From: CAYYHA01 sp964471535
Lineage (GTDB): Bacteria > Myxococcota > Myxococcia > SLRQ01
NCBI GenBank assembly: GCA_964471535.1
Contig: CAYYHA010000111.1
Location: 1-12,396 of the forward strand
Direction: 5' to 3'
DNA length: 12,396 bases
Positions 1 through 6,732 of the stretch are shown piece after piece. Under the pieces are notes generated by a model. That model was not told where the DNA came from, ran no database searches, and saw nothing but the letters and a program-made list of their open reading frames with translations. Within the stretch, counting starts at the first letter, position 1. Every line of letters starts with the position of its first letter. The translations under genes and the position numbers were made by a program.

Positions 1-103
1 CCCCCCGACCGTTGCGCCCACCCCCAGGATCTGCCATGGGTGCAGGCTGCGAATCGTGGGGCGCGTGTGGGTCGGCGCCCCAGGGGCCGGGCCCCCTTGC
101 ACC

Positions 104-119
104 TGGCACGCAGGGGGCT
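104..119 (+). promoter_or_regulatory. Candidate sigma-54 (-24/-12) promoter of the two-component operon
   Basis: The sequence TGGCACG at 104-110 is a full match to the -24 element recognised by RpoN. A GC at 117-118 sits exactly 12 bases after the GG of that element, the spacing sigma-54 promoters require. The two bases before this GC are GG rather than the usual TT, so the -12 half is imperfect. Transcription would start near base 130, giving a leader of about 44 bases before the kinase ATG at 174. Because the downstream regulator is itself a sigma-54 activator, autoregulation of the pair is plausible but inferred. Confidence 0.45.
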
Positions 120-173
120 ACCCCTCTTCCAGCGGCGCGCCCCGAATGCGCGCTCGTACCGATCGGCGCTCCC

Positions 174-1745
174 ATGAACGACACCGAGATCCTCGACGCC
201 CTGCACACCGCGATCGTCCACATCGAGGGAGAGCGGGTGCGTTGGGCCAACGCCGCCGCCAGGACGCTCTTCCCCCGCCTCGACGAGAAGGCAGAGGGCT
301 GGACGCTCGACGACCTGCTGCAGTCGACGGACGTGGCGAAGCTGAAGGAGACACTCGAGCGGCTCGCCGGTGGCTGGTCGGCGGTCACGCGCTTCCGGGT
401 GCAGGGCGTGGGGACCGTTCCCTCGCCAGAACTCGAGGTCCACATCGCGTCCGCGCGGGCGCACCGCGACGGCATCGAGGCGGTGCTCACCTTCGAGCCG
501 ATGGCGGAGAAGGCACGGGCCGAGCGGCTGGTCTCGGCCCTCGTGCGCCTCGGCACGGGTGGGCAAACCCCGACCGATCTGGCGACCCTGCTCGACTCGA
601 GTGGCCCCATCTTCGAGAGCCTCGGCTGGGCCGTGGCGCTCCTCGCGACCGAGGAGGCGGGTGCGCGGCTCGAGCGCCTCATCGCCTGGGGCGCCTTTCG
701 CAGCATGGGCGAGGGCTACCTGGAGCGGGTGCAGAGCCTGCCCGTCGTGCCCTGGGACGCCTGGCCCATCATGCAGGTGGCCGTGGAGGAGGATCGTCCC
801 ATCTTTGTCGACGACATCCCCACTCGCTTTCCCGACCACGCCGACCATCCGCTACGGCTCGCCTCGGTGCTCCACCCCGGTGCCGCCGCCTCTGCGGTGT
901 GGTGCCCGGTCCACGGCGAGGAGCGGGTGACCCATGTGCTGGTGGCCGTGGGCACCGATCTGACCGAGCACGACTTCATGGCCCTGCAGTTCTTCGCCGC
1001 GCAGATCTCGGCGGTGATGCGCCTCGAGGGGCTGCGGGCGGCGCTCGTCCGTCGGGAGCGGCTGGCGGCGGTGGGTGAGATGGCCGCCGTCCTCGCCCAC
1101 GAGGTGCGAAACCCGCTCGGTGTCATCTTCAACGCGGTGGTGGGGCTGCGCCGCCTGGTGGGTGAGAACGCCACCGCCGTGCACCTCCTCGACATCCTCT
1201 CCGAGGAGGCGGGCCGTCTGAAGCGCGTGGTCTCCGAACTGGTCGACTTCGCCCGCCCGGCCGAGCCCGCCTCGCGCCCCATCGCCCTCTCGCGTGTCCT
1301 CGGTGAGGCCTTGGACGCAGCGGCGCGCGAGGTGGGGGAAGCGGCCGAGGCCGTCGAGGTCCGAACACAGGTGCCCGACGACCTGCCGCCCGTCTTCGCC
1401 GACCCGCTCCTCCTGCACCGCGCCTTCGTGAACCTGCTGGTGAACGCCTTCCAGCACCAGCCGGAGGGCGGCGAGATCGAGATCACGGCCGAGACTGCGC
1501 CGGAGGCAGAGGCGGTCGTCCTGCACTTCGCAAACGGGGGCCCCCCCATCCCCGAGGAAGTGCGCGAGCGCGCCTTCGAGCCCTTCTTCACCACCAAGGC
1601 CACCGGCACCGGCCTCGGCCTTGCCGTGGTGAGGCGCATCGTCGAGGACCTCTCGGGTAGGATAGAGTTGCTGCCGCGCAGGCGGGGGGCATCCTTCCAG
1701 GTGACCCTACCCGCTGCGGCCGGCGAGTCTGCCCAAGACTGGTAA
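174..1745 (+). CDS. Soluble PAS/GAF sensor histidine kinase (NtrB-like)
   Basis: Cytoplasmic sensor kinase of 523 residues that should autophosphorylate on His309 and pass the phosphate to the regulator encoded next. There is no membrane segment or signal peptide. Residues 1-115 resemble a PAS sensor and about 130-285 a GAF-like domain. The dimerisation/phosphoacceptor H box is AHEVRNPL at 308-315. The catalytic domain shows the N box (Asn424 in NLLVNAF), the F box (FEPFFTTK, 469-476) and the G2 box (GTGLGL, 478-483). The G1 box reads NGGPP where DxGxG is usual, so the adenine-contacting Asp is Asn454. The ATG at 174 is chosen because the PAS homology begins at once, the upstream in-frame stretch (from 12 or 36) looks non-coding, and those starts precede the predicted transcription start; no clear ribosome site precedes it. 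The stimulus is unknown. Confidence 0.9.
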   Translation: MNDTEILDALHTAIVHIEGERVRWANAAARTLFPRLDEKAEGWTLDDLLQSTDVAKLKETLERLAGGWSAVTRFRVQGVGTVPSPELEVHIASARAHRDGIEAVLTFEPMAEKARAERLVSALVRLGTGGQTPTDLATLLDSSGPIFESLGWAVALLATEEAGARLERLIAWGAFRSMGEGYLERVQSLPVVPWDAWPIMQVAVEEDRPIFVDDIPTRFPDHADHPLRLASVLHPGAAASAVWCPVHGEERVTHVLVAVGTDLTEHDFMALQFFAAQISAVMRLEGLRAALVRRERLAAVGEMAAVLAHEVRNPLGVIFNAVVGLRRLVGENATAVHLLDILSEEAGRLKRVVSELVDFARPAEPASRPIALSRVLGEALDAAAREVGEAAEAVEVRTQVPDDLPPVFADPLLLHRAFVNLLVNAFQHQPEGGEIEITAETAPEAEAVVLHFANGGPPIPEEVRERAFEPFFTTKATGTGLGLAVVRRIVEDLSGRIELLPRRRGASFQVTLPAAAGESAQDW

Positions 1746-1773
1746 TCGACACTCGTAGCCGCACGCCCGAGCC

Positions 1774-3183
1774 ATGGACTCGACCCGCCCCAAAGCGCGC
1801 ATCCTGGTCGTCGACGACAACGCCAACATGCGCAAGACGACGGCCCTGATGCTGCAGGAGGCAGGATACGAGGTGCGTCAGGCGGCAGGTGGGCCGCAGG
1901 CGTTGGAGGCGGTGCGCGAGGACACCATCGACGTGGTGCTCACCGACATGCGCATGGCCCCGATGAGCGGCATCGAACTGGTGGCGCGGCTGCGGGAGCT
2001 GTCTCCGACCACGCAGGTGCTCGTGATGACCGCCTACGGCTCGGTGCAGAACGCGGTCGAGGCGATGCGTCAGGGTGCGAAGGACTACCTGCAGAAGCCC
2101 TTCAACGAGGGGGAGCTGTTGCTTCGGGTGGAGCGGGCGGTGGAGCAGCGAAGGCTCCTCGCCGAGGTAGCGGTCCTCGCCGACGAATTCCGAAAGAAGT
2201 ACGGGCTGGAAAACATCGTCGGAAAGTCCCGTGCGCTGCGGGAGATGCTGGCCCGCGTGGTGCGGGTGGCGCCCAGCGACACCACGGTGCTCATCACCGG
2301 CGAATCGGGAACGGGCAAGGAGCTGGTCGCACGGGCCATCCATGCCAACTCACGGCGTGCGCAGCGCCCCTTCGTCCCCGTCAACTGCGCAGCCCTGAAC
2401 GAGGAGCTGCTCGAGTCGGAGCTCTTCGGCCACGCGCGGGGCGCCTTCACCGGCGCGGTGCACGCCCGGCGTGGCCTCTTCGAAGAGGCCGACGGCGGGA
2501 CCTTCTTCTTCGACGAGATCGCCGAGACCACGCCGGCCTTCCAGGCGAAGCTCCTGCGGGCCATTCAGGAGCACGAGATCCGGCGCGTGGGTGAGAACGC
2601 GCCGCTGCGGGTGGACGTGCGCATCGTCGCCGCCACCAACGTGGACCTGAAGCAGGCGATCAAGGAGAAGCGCTTCCGAGAGGATCTCTACTACCGGCTG
2701 AACGTCGTCCCCATCCGCACCCCACCGCTGCGGGAGCGCAAGGAGGACATCCCCCTGCTCGTGGACCACTTCCTGCGCCGCTACAACGAACGAAACGACA
2801 CACAGAAGGTCATGTCCCAGGCCGCGCTCGATCGTCTCATGGCCTACGACTTTCCTGGCAACGTGCGCGAGCTGGAGAACCTGGTGGAGCAGGCGGCGGC
2901 GCTCTCCCCCAAGGACGTCATCGAGGTGGACGACGTACAGATCGACGTGCAGCTGCCCGGCTCACCGAAGCGCCGCGGCGCCTCTGCGGCGGAGCGCGCA
3001 GCGTCGCAGGCGCCCACTGCGGGCGTCCGCCCCCTCTCCGAGGTGGTGGCAGAGGCGGAGCGCAGCGCCATCGAAGCAGCGATCGCCCACGCCGGCGGAC
3101 GCCTCGAACGCGCTGCCAAGGAGTTGGGCATCTCCCACACGACGCTGTGGCGGAAGATGCGCCGCCACGGCATCAAGGCGTGA
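1774..3183 (+). CDS. NtrC-family sigma-54-dependent response regulator
   Basis: DNA-binding activator of 469 residues, probable partner of the kinase 28 bases upstream. The receiver domain (residues 9-123) has the acidic pair Asp14/Asp15, phosphoacceptor Asp58, Thr86 and Lys108. The central AAA+ domain (about 148-378) has Walker A GESGTGKE at 176-183, the sigma-54-contacting loop GAFTGA at 223-228, Walker B GGTFFFDEI at 241-249 (usually GGTLFLDEI) and the conserved FREDLYYRL segment at 301-309 with its arginines. A variable linker (394-424) leads to a Fis-type helix-turn-helix at about 428-468. All elements needed to open a sigma-54 promoter by ATP hydrolysis are present. Targets cannot be read from the sequence; its own operon is one candidate. 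Its last 11 bases overlap the end of nuoN on the opposite strand. Confidence 0.95.
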   Translation: MDSTRPKARILVVDDNANMRKTTALMLQEAGYEVRQAAGGPQALEAVREDTIDVVLTDMRMAPMSGIELVARLRELSPTTQVLVMTAYGSVQNAVEAMRQGAKDYLQKPFNEGELLLRVERAVEQRRLLAEVAVLADEFRKKYGLENIVGKSRALREMLARVVRVAPSDTTVLITGESGTGKELVARAIHANSRRAQRPFVPVNCAALNEELLESELFGHARGAFTGAVHARRGLFEEADGGTFFFDEIAETTPAFQAKLLRAIQEHEIRRVGENAPLRVDVRIVAATNVDLKQAIKEKRFREDLYYRLNVVPIRTPPLRERKEDIPLLVDHFLRRYNERNDTQKVMSQAALDRLMAYDFPGNVRELENLVEQAAALSPKDVIEVDDVQIDVQLPGSPKRRGASAAERAASQAPTAGVRPLSEVVAEAERSAIEAAIAHAGGRLERAAKELGISHTTLWRKMRRHGIKA

Positions 3184-4720
3184 GCCGGCCTCGCTCCGCG
3201 CTGCCCCGCTCGACCGCTCGAGCGAGGCGCACGCCGAAGCTCGCCTGCACCGCGTCCTGCGCATAGCGAGAGACACGGCCCGGCATCAGGCCCAGCCAGA
3301 GCACGCCCGCAGCGGCGAGCGCGACGCCTAGCTTCAGAGCCGCCGACGACTTCGGCGGGGCCTCCTCCCCCGGCTTCATGTACATCCATACGGCGATGCG
3401 CAGGTAGTAGTAGACGCCGGCGACGCTGGTGAGGACGCCGAGCACACCCAGGCCGTAGAGCCACGGCGCCGGCGCGCCGGCGGCGCGGGCGGCGTGGAAG
3501 AGCGCCCGGAACACGTCGAGCTTCGCGATGAAGCCGCCGGTGGGCGGCACGCCGGCCAGGGAGAAGAGGAACACCGTCATCGCCAGTGCCAGGCCCGGGC
3601 TGCGGCGGGCGAAACCGGCCATCTCGTCGAGGCTCGCCACCCGCCGGCCGCTGACCCGCTCGGCGACCGAGACCACTCCGAAGGCGCCGACCGCCGTCAC
3701 CCCGTAGACGAGAAGGTAGAAGAGCACGCTCGAGGTCACAGCCGGTCCGCCCCAGGCGGCCGCGGTGACGGCGAGGAGCGCATAGCCGGCGTGGGCGATG
3801 GAGGAGTAGGCGAGGATGCGTTTGACGTTGTCCTGTACGATCGCCAGCAGGTTGCCGGCCACGAGGGAGAGGGCGGCAAGGGCATAGATGACCGTGCCCC
3901 AGCCCCCGAGCGTGGTGGCCGGTGCGCCGGCACCGATGCCCACGAGGAGCAGGCGGATGAGCGCCGCGAACGCAGCCGCCTTCACGCCCGCCGCCATGAA
4001 GCCGGTCACCGGCGTCGGGGCCCCCTCGTAGACGTCGGGGGTCCACATGTGGAAGGGCACCGCCGCCACCTTGAACGCGAAGCCGCTGGTGGCCAGGGCC
4101 GCACCCGCCCAGAAGTGGGCCTCCCCGCCGCCGGCGGCTCGGGCCACCACCTCGAGATCGAGGCTGCCCGCGGTCGCGTAGAGCAGTGCCACGCCGTAGA
4201 GGAAGAGCGCGCTAGAGAAGGCACCGAGGACCAGGTATTTCATCGCCGCCTCGGCGCTACGGGCCTGATCGCGGCGCAACGCGACCAGGGCGTAAGTGGC
4301 AATCGACATCGTCTCCAGGGAGACGAACATCACCAGCAGGTTCGTGCTGGCCGCGAGCAGGATCATGCCGGAGGCGGAGAAGGCGGCCAGGCCGTAGAAC
4401 TCTCCGCGGTCGATCCCCCGGGCCCGCAGGTAGCCCGGCGCAGTGAGCGCCCCCAATGCCAGGGCGGCGCAGACGACGCCGGTGAAGAAGACGGTGAGGG
4501 GATCGATGACAGCAGCGCCGCCGAAGACTGCACCGACCGGACCCCGCGAGATGGCGACGATGGCCGCGATCGCCGCGAAGGCCGCGGTCAACCATGGATA
4601 GTCGCCCCGCTCGCCCGCACGGGTGGTGACCTCGAGGAGGCAGAGCAGGCTGCCCCCGGCGACGAGAATGAGGACCGGCAGGAGACCCACGAGATCCGAC
4701 CAACTCACCCCGCTCATCAT
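3173..4720 (-). CDS. nuoN: NADH-quinone oxidoreductase subunit N
   Basis: Antiporter-like proton-pumping subunit of the complex I membrane arm, nearest the quinone module, 515 residues (family about 485). Multiple hydrophobic helices run throughout. The channel residues are visible: Glu136 in SLETMS, Lys217 in FKVAAVPFHMW, Lys247 in the AAGVKAAAF helix and Lys400 in GGFIAK. The PDVYEGAPTPVTGFMA signature of NuoN is intact at 228-243. It is the last gene of the operon; its ATG overlaps the nuoM stop as ATGA. A second Met codon at 4717 is better spaced (7 bases) from the AGGAGG at 4725-4730 and would give the TGATG junction used elsewhere in this operon, so the true start may be 4717. About 20 charged residues at the C-terminus extend beyond the last conserved block and reach into the regulator gene. 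Confidence 0.96.
   Translation of the reverse strand: MMSGVSWSDLVGLLPVLILVAGGSLLCLLEVTTRAGERGDYPWLTAAFAAIAAIVAISRGPVGAVFGGAAVIDPLTVFFTGVVCAALALGALTAPGYLRARGIDRGEFYGLAAFSASGMILLAASTNLLVMFVSLETMSIATYALVALRRDQARSAEAAMKYLVLGAFSSALFLYGVALLYATAGSLDLEVVARAAGGGEAHFWAGAALATSGFAFKVAAVPFHMWTPDVYEGAPTPVTGFMAAGVKAAAFAALIRLLLVGIGAGAPATTLGGWGTVIYALAALSLVAGNLLAIVQDNVKRILAYSSIAHAGYALLAVTAAAWGGPAVTSSVLFYLLVYGVTAVGAFGVVSVAERVSGRRVASLDEMAGFARRSPGLALAMTVFLFSLAGVPPTGGFIAKLDVFRALFHAARAAGAPAPWLYGLGVLGVLTSVAGVYYYLRIAVWMYMKPGEEAPPKSSAALKLGVALAAAGVLWLGLMPGRVSRYAQDAVQASFGVRLARAVERGSAERGRLTP
3207..3224. other. Short perfect hairpin just downstream of the regulator stop
   Basis: CGCTCGA at 3207-3213 and TCGAGCG at 3218-3224 form a perfect 7-bp stem with a 4-base loop, 24 bases after the regulator stop and inside the 3' end of nuoN on the other strand. 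No T-run follows on either strand, so it is not a standard intrinsic terminator. It could stall convergent transcription or be chance in GC-rich DNA. Confidence 0.25.
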
Positions 4721-6732
4721 CGGCCCTCCTTCGTCGCCGCCTCACCGGCGGGGCCTCGGCGCGTCTTCGCTGCCCTCTCCTTTGCCTCGGCGCCAGTCCC
4801 GCCCGCCGGCGTACCGGGGCGACCGGGCAGCCTGACCGCTCGGGCGCGCCGGAGACGCTCGATGATCTGGCCGCGGTTCAGGATGGGGCGAGCGGGCGCA
4901 TTCGGTGCCGGGCGGACCACCCGGCCTTTCGGCGGCGCCTCCTGCCCGAGCTCCCCAACGGGCTGGATGCGCACCGGCCGAATGTCGGGCACGGCGCGGG
5001 TGGGCGGGCGCAGCGGCGTCGTGCCCGCTCCCGGCGCCGGCCGGGCACCCGCCGCCACGGGGCCGGGCTGCGTCCATGCGGTCGCAGCCGCTCGGGCGCG
5101 GCGCAGGTCGGGGTTCTCGTCGGCCGTCGCGTAGAGCGCTGGCCCCAGCAGCACCCCGGTGCCTTCCGGCGCCCCCATCGCCGCCGCCAGCTCGCCGGTG
5201 GCCACCGCCACCTCGGCCCCCCCCGGCTGTCCCGGAGCGACCCGCGACAGCACGTGTCCCACATAGGCATCGGCGGTGGGGCCGATGCGATCGAGGAAGG
5301 GCTTCGGGTAGAGCCCCATCCACAGGATGAGGACCACGATCGGTGCCATGACGAGGATCTCACGGGCGGAGAGATCGCGCAGTCCCTCGTTCTTGCTGTT
5401 GCTCAAGGGGCCGAAGAAGACGCGCCGGTACATCCACAGCAGGTAGACGGCCCCCAGGATCACGCCGGTGGCGCCGATCCCCGCGCACCACCTCGCCCAC
5501 AGTGGCGCGCTGTCGAAGCTGCCGAGGAGGATGAGGAACTCTCCCACGAAGCCGTTGGTCCCGGGCAGCCCGGCCGACGAGAGCGCAACGAGGAGGAAGA
5601 GGGCCGCGTAGACGGGCATCACCCGGGCAATGCCCCCATACTCGGCGATGAGCCGCGTGTGGCGCCGGTCGTAGAGGAACCCGACCAGGAGGAAGAGCGC
5701 GCCCGAGCTGACGCCGTGGTTGAGCATCTGATAGACCGCCCCGGTGGCCGCCTTCGGCGCCAGGACGCACAGACCCAGCACGATGAAGCCCATGTGGCTC
5801 ACCGAGCTGTAGGCGATGAGCTTCTTCGCGTCACTCTGCGCGATGGCCATCAGGGCCCCATAGACGATGCCGGCGACCCCCAGCCAAGCGAGCACCGACG
5901 CGTAGACGGCCGCCGCCTCGGGGAAGAGGGGAAAGGCGAAGCGCATCAGTCCGTAGCTGCCCATCTTCAGGAGCACGCCGGCGAGGATGACCGAGCCGGC
6001 GGTCGGGGCCTCGACGTGGGCGTCGGGCAGCCACGTGTGCACGGGAACGAGCGGCACCTTCACCATGAAGGCGAGGACGAAGGCCCAGAAGAGCCAGCGC
6101 TGCGTGGCGAGTGGCAGGTCGGCGGAGAGCCACAGCGAGTAATCGAAGTGCTGCGTCTGGAAGTACATCCACACGATGGCGAGCAGCATCAGGAGCGATC
6201 CCACCATCGTGTAGAGGAAGAACTTCACCGCGGCGTAGATGCGCCGCGGGCCACCAAAGACCCCCACGATGAGGAACATGGGGATCAGCATGGCCTCCCA
6301 GAAGACGTAGAAGAGGACCATGTCCACCGCCACGAAGGCGCCGAGCATCGCCGTCTCCAGGAAGAGCACGGCGGCGGTGAACTCCTTGGTCCGCGCGTGA
6401 ATGGAGCTCCACGAGCTCAAGAGCACGAGCGGGGTGAGGAAGGTGGTGAGGAGCACGAGCCACAGCGAGAGGCCGTCCACCTCGAGGTGGAAGCGCACTG
6501 CCAGCGACTCGATCCAGGGGAAGTCCACCGAGAGGGCGGGCTGGAAGCCGGCCACACCGGGCTCGAAGCGGGCGAGCAGGCCCAGGGAGAGGAGGAAGGT
6601 GAGGAGTGCCGTGCCGAAACCGACCACGCGGTGCTGCATCGCCTCGTCGCGCGGGAGCAGGAGCAGCAACAGTCCCCCGGCAAGCGGCACGGCGAGGAGG
6701 GTGAGGAGGAGGTGCTGGCCGAAGGGCTCCAT
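4717..6732 (-). CDS. nuoM: NADH-quinone oxidoreductase subunit M with long C-terminal extension
   Basis: Antiporter-like proton channel subunit of complex I. Residues 1-490 form the normal multi-helix core with Glu146 (FWEAMLIPMF), Lys225 (MVKVPLVPVHTWLPDAHVEAPT), Lys256 (LLKMGSYG) and Glu398 (FVGEF), the residues that carry protons in this family. The protein is 671 residues against about 510 in the usual form. The excess, about 497-671, is hydrophilic and rich in Pro, Ala, Gly and Arg, with a possible short basic helix at 617-634 (LNRGQIIERLRRARAVRL). The extension is real coding sequence: the frame stays open with G/C-rich third positions, and its stop overlaps the nuoN start. The family topology puts this end in the periplasm, although its net basic charge is unusual for that side. 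The start overlaps the nuoL stop (TGATG) behind a near-perfect ribosome site. Confidence 0.96.
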   Translation of the reverse strand: MEPFGQHLLLTLLAVPLAGGLLLLLLPRDEAMQHRVVGFGTALLTFLLSLGLLARFEPGVAGFQPALSVDFPWIESLAVRFHLEVDGLSLWLVLLTTFLTPLVLLSSWSSIHARTKEFTAAVLFLETAMLGAFVAVDMVLFYVFWEAMLIPMFLIVGVFGGPRRIYAAVKFFLYTMVGSLLMLLAIVWMYFQTQHFDYSLWLSADLPLATQRWLFWAFVLAFMVKVPLVPVHTWLPDAHVEAPTAGSVILAGVLLKMGSYGLMRFAFPLFPEAAAVYASVLAWLGVAGIVYGALMAIAQSDAKKLIAYSSVSHMGFIVLGLCVLAPKAATGAVYQMLNHGVSSGALFLLVGFLYDRRHTRLIAEYGGIARVMPVYAALFLLVALSSAGLPGTNGFVGEFLILLGSFDSAPLWARWCAGIGATGVILGAVYLLWMYRRVFFGPLSNSKNEGLRDLSAREILVMAPIVVLILWMGLYPKPFLDRIGPTADAYVGHVLSRVAPGQPGGAEVAVATGELAAAMGAPEGTGVLLGPALYATADENPDLRRARAAATAWTQPGPVAAGARPAPGAGTTPLRPPTRAVPDIRPVRIQPVGELGQEAPPKGRVVRPAPNAPARPILNRGQIIERLRRARAVRLPGRPGTPAGGTGAEAKERAAKTRRGPAGEAATKEGR
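4725..4730 (-). promoter_or_regulatory. Ribosome binding site of nuoN
   Basis: AGGAGG on the minus strand inside the last codons of nuoM. It lies 4 bases from the ATG at 4720 and 7 bases from the in-frame ATG at 4717. The second distance is nearer the optimum, which argues for a start at 4717. Confidence 0.7.

Noticed and set aside
12..173. Upstream extension of the kinase frame starting at TTG 12 or ATG 36 (the latter with AGGA 6 bases before it)
   Set aside because: The added Pro/Gly/Ala/Cys-rich residues look non-coding and lie upstream of and across the predicted sigma-54 promoter; the PAS homology begins right after the ATG at 174.
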